NCBI GenBank assembly: GCA_964030785.1
Contig: OZ034967.1
Coordinates: forward strand, 65,735,413 to 65,799,412
Direction of reading: 5' to 3'
DNA length: 64,000 bases
Origin: Siderastrea siderea
Lineage: Eukaryota > Cnidaria > Anthozoa > Scleractinia > Rhizangiidae
Shown: positions 56,901-63,958 of the stretch, piece after piece
Layout of the letters: each line of letters starts with the position of its first letter
Numbering within the stretch: position 1 is the first letter of the stretch
Translations under genes and position numbers: made by a program
Notes under the pieces: model-generated
Seen by the model: only the letters and a program-made list of their open reading frames with translations
Databases searched by the model: none
Told to the model about the DNA's origin: nothing

Positions 56901-59900
56901 CTTGCCACACATGGAAGTCACTGGAGGTCAAGAAGATGTACTCGCAGTATCAGACACAAGGTCTCCCACAGAGAAAGAAGCAGAAGAAATTAACATGCTT
57001 CACTATCTGCCAGTGAGGGAGGACACACTGCGTAGGATTCAAGAATGCACCCACGAAGATCTCGTTCTCAAGGCCCTCGCCAATGTGATCAAGCAAGGAT
57101 GGCCAGAAAGCAAGCCTCGTCTACCACCAGAACTTCAAGACTACTTCCCATTCAAAGAAGAACTCACCTTGCAGAATGGAGTCATCTTTAAAGGAAACCG
57201 TGTCGTCATACCGCTTGAAATGAGGGATGAGCTCAAGAGAAAACTGCACTCAAGTCACCTGGGAATTCAAGCATGTCAGAGACGAGCTCGTGAAGCCTTC
57301 TACTGGCCAGGAATGTACACAGAGATTGAAGAACACATATCTAAGTGTCCTGTCTGCAATGCATATCAGCACAAACAGCAGAAAGAACCAATGATCCAAC
57401 ATCCAGTACCAGCCAGACCATGGCAGTTCATCGCAGCTGACCTGTTTGAGTTCCAAGGCAAAGAATATCTCGTGACCACGGACTATCACTCCAACTTCTT
57501 TGAAGTTGACAAGCTAAGTTCCCAAACTTCCAGAGAAGTGATCGACAAGCTGAAGTGTCAGATGGCGAGACATGGAATCCCAGACACACTTAGAAGTGAC
57601 AATGGTCCTCAATTTAGCTCTCAGGAATTTATGAAGTTTTCAGAGCTGTATGAATTCGATCATATCACTAGCTCACCTGCCTACCCACAGTCTAATGGTA
57701 AGGCAGAGAACTCCGTGAAAACTGTCGAACTTATCATGTTGAAGGCTCTAGAAGCTGGGACTGATCCCTACTTGGGATTGCTTGACTTCCGCAACACCCC
57801 TACTGAGGGATTGGGCACGTCCCCAGCACAGAGACTCTTCGGTCGTCGAACGAAGACCCTCCTACCCACAGCTGGCAGTCTCCTAAACCAGGCTGATGCC
57901 GACCAAGGTAAAACAGCCCAGCTCCTGCAAGCTAGAAAAGACAGACAGTCTTTCTACTACAACAATGGCTCCAAAACACTCCAACCACTGGAAAAAGGAG
58001 ATGTAGTTCGCATCCAACCTACGGGCACTAAGAAGGGTCAAAGGTGGACCCAAGCAACAGTAGAGGGGCCAGCAGGTGTGCGCTCATACCAAGTAACTAC
58101 AGAAGACGGAAGGGTATATCGGAGGAATCGCCGACATCTCCGCCTATCAGCCGAGACTCCAAGACCACCCCTTCCTGATGCAGACACAGATAATCCTGAA
58201 CCTGAACCACTTCAAGCTGGACAGTTTCCACCAGAACCCAATGTGCCTCAAGCAGTCGTCGAGCCACCACCAGCACCAACTTCCCAAGACAACGTGGGGC
58301 GAGCCCCTAGTCCAGTGAAATGCAGTTCCAGTGGGAGAGTCCTTCGCAGACCAGCGTATCTCAGTGACTATGCCAGTTGACATTATAACTTTGCTTGATT
58401 CAGATTTCATGAACCCTGCTATTTCATTTCATGTTATGTTACCGCAGTTTGTTCTGCTTACTTTATCTTCATTTGTTCTATTTTTGTCATTATCATTTTC
58501 CTTTTATTTCTTTTTTTTTTGTTGTTGTTAAGGGGAGATGTAACAATGGTAATTTATACATGATTCGAGCTAGGCCCTGGGCACGGGTTTATTAGTAAGG
58601 TCCCGTATGTGGCTCGCGTATTCATTGTACACTCGATAGAGATTCCAATAAATAGGGTTGTGTTTATCTTCTGTGTCCTTATTATTGGAGCTGTTTCTTT
58701 GGGACAACGTTACACAAACTATTGGCTTAACCGCGGCGGTCCTGCATTCGCCCAGGATGCATTTTATGATGACTACGCCGAAGATCTTCGCGCCAGCAGA
58801 CGGCAGAACTGAAAGGGTTTTCCACGAGCAAAATAAATTTTAAACTACGTTAAAAGAAAATGAGTTTTGCAAAATGGTGGATGCGTTGAAAAAGAAACAA
58901 ACTATCACTTCAACTGCGTTAAGATTAGGTACCTTTCATCTCGTTTTTTCCGGATCTTTCTTTCCGTATAGTTGAAATGAACAATGGAATAATCGACCTC
59001 AGGAATCCTTCGACATGATCAGAACAGCCGACAAAAATGCCTCTCGGGTTGAAATTTGCGCTGTGTGTGAGTCCTAACACCATTGCGGGTCCGCTTGCAA
59101 GGCTTTGATGAAGCGAAATAACAGCTCGGTGGTTGGATTTATTGTTCTCAAACTCATTAATAATTCATAAAGAGAAAACAAAGGAAATCACTACCGTGAC
59201 GGTGGTTTGGATACCGGATCTTAATTACCATAAAGTTTTGCGAACTTTTGCTTTGAATTTCTCCAAGAATTATGAATGGTTTGAGAAGCCATATCAAAAA
59301 CTCGAAAGAGTGTTTCTTCAGGTATCCAAACACCTCGAAGTCGGTCAAAAAAACTCGGCTGCGCCTCGTTTTTCCAACCCACTTCTCGGGGTTTGGATAT
59401 CCTGATGAAACACTCTTCCTCGTGTTTGATATATTACTTGTAGCATTGTACAACACAAGTAATACCCTTCATAACTGCTGCAGCAACGAAAATTTCAAGG
59501 CCGTACAGCAAACAGTTGGCACGAAATCTTCTCTCGACAACAGTTGCATTTCCCCCGGCAAGTAATCGAATGAAGCCTGACTTGGTTTGAGGTGAGCCTC
59601 TAACGTCACTTCCACTAATTCGCAAGCCAGCTTCCGGAACAAGGGCCAGTAATGGCGGCCGTAAACTCTCGACAAAAACCGTCCGAAAAAAGCGACTTCC
59701 AGTCATCGTAATGAGTTGAAATTTGGCATGGTGACTAACAACCACAGACTATTTTCGAAAATGCAAAAATATGGAATACCAAAATTCTGGTCCCAGTGGC
59801 ACTTTAAACATTTTTTTTTCGATAATGAAATGTTTAACTCTTCTGAAGGAAGAAAGGAAGGAAGGAAGGAAGGAAGGAAGGAAAGAGGGAAGGAAGGTAG

Positions 59901-62900
59901 GAAGAAAGGAAGGAAAGAAGGAATAAATGAATGAATGAATGAATGAATGAATGAATGAAATCTCACCTCTTGTAGGTATATGGAATGTGTCTTTGATTTC
60001 CAAAGATGACCTATTCTTGTGTGATAGTGGTGATGCGATTATTTACAGTGAAGACCGATGTGACATCAAGATGGACTGTTATGACTATTCCGACGAGAAG
60101 AACTGTCTCAAATGTGAGTCTCTAGTAAGGTTTATGAAACCAATATTGTGCTATAGGCCTTTGGCAGCTGGTAAAACAGTTTTGCGCCCTTCTGCACAGT
60201 ATAGATGACCACTAATAGCTGATACACTGTAGCTTTTGTTTACATGGTTTCAGACTTCTGTCATTCAGAGACGAGCTTTGGTTCACAGTGGCCAAGAGCC
60301 GAGACTGGTACAGAAATAACCAAGGAATGCTCCTCGGCAGACTCCAGACTAACAGGTGCAATACTGTATTGCGTTGCATTGCATTGTAATGCATTGCACT
60401 GTATTGGAAAACTAACAATTTTATATAGTAAGGACTTTTCCCCACAGTTAAAAGGAAGCAAAAGGAGCCAAAAGCAGAGAAAACGAATGATGTTCTCATT
60501 CAGACCGTTCGTTGATGGTGTGAACAGTCAAAAGAAATACGCATAAGTAGCACAGCAAAACAAGCACACGAACGGTGTGAGTGAGCCTGTGACATAAGTT
60601 TTTTAGGTGTGGAGGTAAAAATTTACAATTTAAGGAGGCTCGCAACAGTTTTTTTGGCCTTGGAGTGTATCTTTTGAAGTCAAAATTTCGCATAGAAGGT
60701 AAACTTCGATTTCCTTAATACTACACCACCTTTTCAAAATATGATCAAAGTTTATTTTCTCGCTGGTTTCCTAGCAACAGCTGTCACCATAGCAACGGTA
60801 ATGGACAACCCCTCATTTTAAATAATGTCGAATATCTCGAAAACTAGTCAGATGCTTTATGACGAAACTTGAACTATTTGAACTACTCAACCTACACAAC
60901 TTGTATGCGAAATTAGGGAAAAATCTGAAAGAGCGTTTTCGAGTAAATCATGATTCATTTTTTTACGGGCTGATTTTGGTCATTCCTGCAATTTTCTCCA
61001 ATATTTCAAGAAGGATAAAACTTAACACTTTCTCTTTTCAGTTGAAGGATCTTTTATGACATCAAAACATTCTTAATGTACTTTGAGCTTTCTAGGTGGC
61101 TGCGATTTTAAGATATTTATATTTAAGAACTGCTAAAATGCAGCACAAATCAGCCAAAAAGTTCGTAATTTGCATAAATAGAAATATTTCTAAATTGCCC
61201 TTACAGTTTTCTCTCTTAAACTGATTGCCGTTAGAATAGTAGTTCTTTTTGATGTTCCAGTGAGTTTTAGGCTGAATAAACATTTCTGTTATTAGATAAG
61301 AAGGCTGAATCTCAGTCAAGTTTCAGTCGTTATTAACTTTCAACGAGCAACAGTTTTATTTTGTTTTTCCTGGTCTATTTCACGGTTATTCACGTGCAAT
61401 GAATATTCACGCTGCGTTTGTGTCTTCTCGTGCATTTATAATTCCTTCTCACAATAATAAAAAATGTTCGTCTTCTGAGCTTCTTCCTGGAGACTCTTTT
61501 CCATTATTCTTTAAATACTGACTGACGTTTAAGCATTTTTAATTACGGATTTAATTACACTGGGGCCGAAAAATGAACAAGCTCAGAAGACGAATATATT
61601 TTTTTATTATTAGGAGAAGGAATTATAAGCGCACGAGAGGACACAAGCGCAGCGTGTATAAATATTAATTGCACGTGAATAACCGTGAAATAGACCAGGA
61701 AAAACAAAATAAAACTGTTGCTCGTTGAAAGTTATTAACGACTGAAACTTGACCGAGATTCAGCCTTCTTATCTAATGACAGAAATGTTTATTCAGCCTA
61801 AAACTCACTGGAACATCAAAAAGAATTCATTCTAACGGCAATAAATTTAAGAGAAAAATCTGTAAGGGCATCAGCCTGATGTTTTCAGGTTGCAATCTAT
61901 TTCCATCCTAGCGATCCGCAGCCAAACTCACTTAATTATAGTCTCAAAGAACTGGTAGAGTAGTTTTAAACGAAACTCAACCAGTATTTTTGGGTTTCCT
62001 CTAATTAGAATATGTCTTTTAGCTTTTGAAAGTTACTTCAAAAATGCTGACCCCTTAATATGCGTGTGGTGTCAATAAGGGAAATGGAGCAAAGTATTAT
62101 AATGCTTTTGGACAGAAAAAAGTCGAAGAGAAAAAAATTTTAAGTCAGCATTTTTTCCTGCAGGGACATTTAGCAGCAAATGTGGAATTAAAGAGGGTGC
62201 TACGGCTTGGCTACATAAACAGAGATGTGGTTGTGTGAGAAAAAGCTTGTTGCAGTATTTTACAAAAAAGGTTGGCAAGAACTTTACTATAAAGCTAACG
62301 CAACTGACAAGAACAGCACCCGCAAATCAATTCAAACTTTGCTATAATCGCTAGTAATTTTTAAGCCGTTAGTTTTGCTTCTACCCTGTTGTTCCATTGC
62401 TTTATTAATATTTTATTTTTAGTAAAGAGGGATATATTTTCCTTCTGGGTTTTCTTGACGACGACTGGAAGTAGGGGGAAGGGATTTCATTGGCCTTTTT
62501 ATTCATCAGAATATTTAACAACATGCTTATTGTTCTTGAATGAAAGTGGGTGCCGTTTCAAGTGGAACTTGAGGCTACGAGGCTAGGTTATTTGTAACCT
62601 TGTAAAAAACCGCTCGTTCATGGAATAACTGTTTAACAATATAGACACGTAAAAATTATATCCCTATATGTGTACTGTAAGTCGTAATGATTTGAACATG
62701 TTAAATTAGTGAAGTAATACACTATGTAAAAAAAAGATTCAAATGTTTGTGGGGAGAGGGGAGAACCTTTAACAGAGTTTTAAAGGGAGTTTTTACGGTA
62801 TTTTTTTTTTCACTGTTATAGATTCAAGAAGTTAATGAAACCAACTTGATGGGTATATCCACGGAATTAATGGATTCATATGAAAGATTCAAGAACAAAG

Positions 62901-63958
62901 GGTTTTTCAAAAGCTTGTACAAGATCTGTTTGACGCTGTGAAAACAGTGCTGTCGCCAATTACAAAAAATAACTCCGATATGGCCTTAGAGTTTTCTACG
63001 GTGAGAAATGTAACGAGTAGAATTACAGTGATTCGAGTTTAAATTTGTCTCCTCTGCGGTATAATAACTTTGATCACCAATAACTTCGGCTACATTGGCT
63101 ATATTTGTTTGGAGAAAAACTGTATTTCCCATTTATTGTTGTTGTTATTCTTACTTGTGAACGTTTGAAGTCCTTGCCGAATACTAGAAGTTAGCTTCCT
63201 CCTATTAAAAAGATAATCTTCTATCAAATTGTATTCAAAATGGCCAGGTTGCGAGATCTCTCATCAACCTAAACTGTCTGTAGGGAACCTAGGTGGTTAA
63301 ACTAAACAGCCGTTGGAAAACCCGTGAGAGCAGATTGCCCTTTAAGTTTATGCGGGTGGATTGTCTTCTCGTTTTAGAAAAGGTTGTAACTCCTGAGTTA
63401 TTTTGAATCTCCTGTAATTGGACGACAGACTCTAGAAACTTCAATTATGATTCCGTAGAGTTCTCATTTTCCTTACATTAAGTTATCTACACTAAATATA
63501 AATCTCTCTTCTCCACTATCTAGAAAGTCATACAGCTGCTACTTAACAAGTGGGCTTATTATGTAAGTGACAGTGACGATGAAGCATTTTGCAAGCAACC
63601 TGACTTGGTAAGTTCTACTTTTTTAATCGATTATGATTTTTGTATATCTGTCGAACGGGGATCAAACCCGCTGACTAAACTTTGGTCATGTGTACCTTTC
63701 ATTGCAGCTGCTAAGTTTGTAAAATTACGGCAAGGGTGACCTGGTTTAATTTGCTTAATTAAAAAAAACTATATATACAGTATGTATACTCCCAGAGTTG
63801 TTCATATAAGTGTGGTGTGATATTATTGATTTTTAGGTACAGAAAAGACGTAATCTTGCCACCAGAGTACTGATATTTCTGCGCACTGCTCCAAACGACA
63901 CACAAGCATATTCTAATGGCTTAACACAGATACCGCCCAACAATTTTCAAAACCCGTG
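38907..63958 (+). CDS. Modular receptor: signal peptide, FN1/VWC-like repeats, 2 LDLa, HRM, GAIN-like; 3' end outside window
   Basis: Fifteen exons were read: 38907-38970, 39505-39549, 39634-40092, 41927-42070, 42963-43196, 45494-45673, 46051-46185, 51383-51598, 52502-52657, 59976-60113, 60254-60355, 62164-62234, 62887-63000, 63524-63607 and 63837-63958. Exons 2-11 are all phase 1-1, typical of shuffled extracellular modules. After a signal peptide come cysteine-rich modules with a C-x-W-x-C-x-C-x-C layout, an LDLa domain, more modules, a second LDLa, then an HRM-like domain (SFGSQWPRAETGT...C...W...CGC). Next is sequence resembling the start of a GAIN domain (LFDAVKTVLSP). HRM followed by GAIN points to an adhesion GPCR at the cell surface; the GPS and seven-helix part would lie past the edge, so this is inference. 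A gypsy element occupies intron 9. A frame conflict exists near 62822-62887. Confidence 0.78.
39505..39549 (+). CDS. Receptor exon 2: short linker
   Basis: 15 codons between TTCCTTAG and CCAG|GTTAGT, phase 1-1, encoding FPENATVVPLFVIP with one N-glycosylation sequon. Confidence 0.65.
39634..40092 (+). CDS. Receptor exon 3: three cysteine-rich modules
   Basis: 153 codons, phase 1-1. Three consecutive FN1/VWC-like modules can be read: YNIGDVWKPSPNTQCSC, GEEWLEDSMTKCSC and EETWMKSACLQCQC. The third continues into a tail with a C-x2-C pair (CERC) and a final Cys. Confidence 0.88.
40268..40557. mobile_element. Nested foldback elements in receptor intron 3
   Basis: A hairpin opens CAATTAGATTAT at 40268 and closes ATAATCTAATTG near 40370, around a GGCCGAAGGCC tip. 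Next to it TAAATCTACTAGACGTT (about 40379) mirrors AACGCTAGTAGATTTA (to 40557), and a third hairpin ACTACTCACTATCT/AGATAGTGAGTAG sits inside. Confidence 0.75.
40802..41145 (+). mobile_element. Interspersed TIR-type element, copy 4
   Basis: Starts TTAACCCTTGGACGTAC and includes GCTTGACCACCTGCTAG and GTACAGCTACTGAA. Same family as 10313 and 32258. Confidence 0.65.
41288..41853 (+). mobile_element. Interspersed TIR-type element, copy 5
   Basis: Begins near CACACGTACAAGC and ends near GTACGCCCAAGGAGTAA, with GGCTTGACCACATGG and CTAAGGGATATGCATAC between. It ends about 70 bases before the first LDLa exon. Confidence 0.6.
41927..42070 (+). CDS. Receptor exon 4: LDL-receptor class A domain
   Basis: Encodes FRCFNGDHYIWDMHRCNG then IQECPDGSDENGC: the calcium-binding D-x-SDE end is intact. 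Cys1 and Cys3 are both missing. The donor GAAG|GTGAGT is strong. The acceptor TTTCAAAG at 41926 is the nearest one giving phase 1, so the 5' boundary is less sure. Confidence 0.75.
42963..43196 (+). CDS. Receptor exon 5: cysteine-rich module
   Basis: 78 codons, phase 1-1: FGWRVSPCLKCHCAGGLLTC, then the tail EENCTQPSC...DTCQG. Paralogous to the third module of exon 3 and to exon 8. Confidence 0.88.
43347..44431. mobile_element. 1.1-kb TIR element with internal duplication
   Basis: The left end TAGTGTCACCCAGAGTGC plus TTTGCGCGC is mirrored by GCGCGCAAAGCAC plus TTTGTGGTGACACTGG at the right (about 40 bases, imperfect). Inside, a diverged unit occurs twice in tandem (about 43925-44100 and 44125-44290), each with TCTGGTTTTRCGTCCATCGA and AAAGTCAGATC. 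The second copy contains (ATCG)n. An ORF of 117 codons spans it but has no motif. Confidence 0.7.
45494..45673 (+). CDS. Receptor exon 6: cysteine-rich segment
   Basis: 60 codons between TTCTTTTAG and CCAG|GTATAT, phase 1-1. It starts with a QTWKSSGCEF stretch, and six further Cys follow (TCPP, VCYVY, VCCASRC). Not matched to a named domain. Confidence 0.8.
46051..46185 (+). CDS. Receptor exon 7: cysteine-rich segment
   Basis: 45 codons, phase 1-1, ending CKNSQCLQDYSRENCTTG, which resembles the C-terminal tails of the exon 5 and exon 8 modules. Confidence 0.78.
46582..50313. mobile_element. Two TTAA-element halves 3.7 kb apart
   Basis: The left half (46582-46720) starts TTAA|AGACGGTGCC. The right half (50058-50313) ends GGCACCGTCC|TTAA. 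Together they cover the 21759-22238 element, separated by unrelated AC-rich DNA. Either one element was split by later insertions or this is a larger member of the family. The interior includes a (GGAC)n run at about 49945-49975. A 169-codon ORF at 48193-48702 has no recognised motif. Confidence 0.6.
51383..51598 (+). CDS. Receptor exon 8: cysteine-rich module
   Basis: 72 codons, phase 1-1: GTTWSVGDCIQCSCKSG, then HCNQTDC...GVCRG. The same module type as exon 5. Confidence 0.88.
52502..52657 (+). CDS. Receptor exon 9: diverged module
   Basis: 52 codons, phase 1-1: CRWNGRVYYGDNGWKENG, FYCSHG and later Cys. It lies just upstream of the intron that holds the gypsy element. Confidence 0.82.
53207..53329 (+). 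CDS. Acidic exon-like ORF with start codon and donor
   Basis: ATG at 53207 opens 41 codons rich in Glu, Asp and Ser (CETSEEYFYDSEQS and on), ending at donor GAT|GTAAGA. About 230 bases upstream is TTAAAGTGCCACTGAGACG, which looks like a TTAA-flanked transposon end. This may be the first exon of a gene carried by a decayed DNA element. No later exon was found. Confidence 0.3.
54195..54219 (+). repeat. 5' LTR remnant
   Basis: The 25 bases starting TGTAACAATGGTAATTT are identical to the first 25 bases of the 3' LTR; similarity then stops. The rest of the 5' LTR and the primer-binding site are not seen. Confidence 0.85.
54274..58380 (+). CDS. Gypsy gag-pol polyprotein (retrotransposon)
   Basis: 1368 codons without a stop. 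In order: a gag-like helical region (1-190); Cys/His zinc-knuckle-like cluster (about 203-240); aspartic protease LDSGATVNILP (Asp near 311); reverse transcriptase with GNIRLCVDPKPLN and catalytic IADD (609-610) in place of the usual YxDD; RNase H with CDASMHGLG (about 762) and TDHKPLE; integrase zinc finger (from about 991, CPVC) and catalytic triad D1056, D1109, E1145 with the D-D35-E spacing. The proline-rich tail has no obvious chromodomain. No ATG is near the 5' end: the frame is open back to about 54216 and the first family-like residues follow a TTG. The start was probably lost with the 5' LTR deletion. Confidence 0.93.
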   Translation: MPSKLELSGNLATNWKKFHRAWNNYEIAARLKDPEHPDVNKSLRTATLLTCIGSDALDVYDGLDFESEEQKNDIDVVLQKLQRYCIGETNEIYERYKFNKRDQELNESVDAYVTALRTLAKTCNFGILEDSLIRDRIVIGVKDNQARKKLLQVSKLTLKECIDICRSYETTSHQLKEINQEEVHALQPSRDKKPDPPIKREIQCKFCTKTHAWNKLKCPAWGKTCSSCGMRNHFAVACQTKTPAKAKPPVKFPPSRHNRKPVYTVEDSDSDEYVACVDVKEQVCAVDNQYRKDKLLATMVLNDHQVQFQLDSGATVNILPEETFKQLYGEDSVPLLDNAEVTLIMYNKTEEKPLGKKRVRVVNPKNGKKYSVEFVVVKGNCKPLLGLRASEQMNLISVINENILSVQTQASLQDKARDLPTLTKEHILKEFADVFKGDGKLEGDLHLEIDPTVPPVQLPTRKVPIAIKEKLREELDCLEARNIVTPVNVPTAWISATVVTMKKNGNIRLCVDPKPLNLALKRNHYPLPAIEDVLPNLSNARCFTVLDAKNGFWHVTLDEESSYATTFGTPWGRYRWLRMPFGISPAPEEFQRRLDQALTGLEGCKAIADDILVFGCGATDEEATRDHDKNLTGLLERCKDKGIKLNSGKLQLRRKEVSYMGHMLSADGLKPDAEKVKAIREMPVPSDKQGVQRFLGMTNYLQKFAPKLSEITTPLRNLIKSDTEFLWDEQVHGVALNEAKRIISSTPVLKYFNPRTEPVLQCDASMHGLGACLMQNGQPVAFASRSPTPTEVQYAQIEKELLAMVFGMEKFETYLYGRKVLVETDHKPLESIFKKSLLNAPKRLQRMLLRLQRYEFEATYKRGTLLHMADALSRAYLPHMEVTGGQEDVLAVSDTRSPTEKEAEEINMLHYLPVREDTLRRIQECTHEDLVLKALANVIKQGWPESKPRLPPELQDYFPFKEELTLQNGVIFKGNRVVIPLEMRDELKRKLHSSHLGIQACQRRAREAFYWPGMYTEIEEHISKCPVCNAYQHKQQKEPMIQHPVPARPWQFIAADLFEFQGKEYLVTTDYHSNFFEVDKLSSQTSREVIDKLKCQMARHGIPDTLRSDNGPQFSSQEFMKFSELYEFDHITSSPAYPQSNGKAENSVKTVELIMLKALEAGTDPYLGLLDFRNTPTEGLGTSPAQRLFGRRTKTLLPTAGSLLNQADADQGKTAQLLQARKDRQSFYYNNGSKTLQPLEKGDVVRIQPTGTKKGQRWTQATVEGPAGVRSYQVTTEDGRVYRRNRRHLRLSAETPRPPLPDADTDNPEPEPLQAGQFPPEPNVPQAVVEPPPAPTSQDNVGRAPSPVKCSSSGRVLRRPAYLSDYAS
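58539..58714 (+). repeat. 3' LTR, 176 bp
   Basis: Starts TGTAAC and ends GTTACA, a six-base inverted terminus, with AATAAA at 58647-58652. The CAAAC duplication follows at once. Confidence 0.88.
59292..59432. mobile_element. Palindromic MITE
   Basis: GAGTGTTTCTTCAGGTATCC and AAACACCTCGAAG are mirrored by CTTCTCGGGGTTTGGATATC and CTGATGAAACACTC. About 140 bases, foldback. Confidence 0.75.
59849..59960 (+). repeat. (GAAG)n then (GAAT)n purine-rich microsatellite
   Basis: About 75 bases of GAAGG-type repeats run into about eight GAAT units, ending 15 bases before the splice acceptor of receptor exon 10. Confidence 0.92.
59976..60113 (+). CDS. Receptor exon 10: second LDLa domain
   Basis: 46 codons, phase 1-1: LFLCDSGDAIIYSEDRCD, then IKMDCYDYSDEKNC. 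As in exon 4, Cys1 and Cys3 are absent while Cys2, 4, 5, 6 and the SDE motif remain. The acceptor CCTCTTGTAG follows a GAAT microsatellite at once. Confidence 0.85.
60254..60355 (+). CDS. Receptor exon 11: first half of HRM-like domain
   Basis: 34 codons, phase 1-1: CHSETSFGSQWPRAETG, then KECSSADSRLTG. The FGxxWPxxxxG signature is the hallmark of the hormone-receptor domain before the GAIN domain. Confidence 0.82.
60356..60412 (+). repeat. TGCAT-rich microsatellite
   Basis: Degenerate ATTGCATTGCATTGTAATGC run starting right at the exon 11 donor. Confidence 0.75.
61196..61870. mobile_element. 675-bp foldback element with about 290-bp arms
   Basis: Starts TGCCCTTACAG and ends CTGTAAGGGCA. 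The arms (about 61196-61485 and 61579-61870) match nearly base for base in reverse complement, for example CTGGTCTATTTCACGGTTAT / ATAACCGTGAAATAGACCAG. The spacer is about 95 bases. No coding capacity. It lies in receptor intron 11. Confidence 0.88.
62164..62234 (+). CDS. Receptor exon 12: second half of HRM-like domain
   Basis: Acceptor TTTTCCTGCAG. It encodes TFSSKCGIKEGATAWLHK and QRCGC, the C...W...C-x-C end of the domain, then donor TGT|GTGAGA in phase 0. Confidence 0.68.
62887..63000 (+). CDS. Receptor exon 13: GAIN-like helix segment
   Basis: 38 codons, phase 0-0, donor ACG|GTGAGA: VFQKLVQDLFDAVKTVLSP and further helix-like sequence. The acceptor GAAAG is weak. A better acceptor (TGTTATAG) lies at 62821, but from there the frame closes after the gap. 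Confidence 0.55.
63524..63607 (+). CDS. Receptor exon 14
   Basis: 28 codons between CTATCTAG and TTG|GTAAGT, phase 0-0: KVIQLLLNKWAYYVSDSDD and so on. Confidence 0.7.
63837..63958 (+). CDS. Receptor exon 15
   Basis: Between GATTTTTAG and CCGTG|GTAAGG: NLATRVLIFLRTAPNDTQ and on, ending in phase 2. The gene continues past the window. Confidence 0.7.

Larger units (their letters stand above)
54190..58719 (+). mobile_element. Ty3/gypsy LTR retrotransposon with target duplication CAAAC
   Basis: The element itself is 54195-58714, flanked by CAAAC at 54190-54194 and 58715-58719. It has one gag-pol ORF, a polypurine tract (AAGGGGAGA) directly before the 3' LTR, and a complete 3' LTR. The 5' LTR is represented only by its first 25 bases. 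It sits in receptor intron 9 in the same orientation as the receptor. Confidence 0.9.

Noticed and set aside
54514..58410. Minus-strand ORFs inside the gypsy element
   Set aside because: They are shadows of the long gag-pol frame on the opposite strand and have no motifs.
58609..58812. 67-residue ORF overlapping the 3' LTR
   Set aside because: It starts inside the LTR and runs into flanking DNA across the target duplication, so it is not one evolutionary unit.
59703..60003. Ser/Phe/His- or Lys/Glu-rich ORFs
   Set aside because: Translation of the GAAG/GAAT microsatellites; only the part from 59976 is a real exon.
62852..62893. A 42-base intron resolving the frame conflict in receptor exon 13
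   Set aside because: Signals exist on paper, but the intron would be too short for normal animal splicing.
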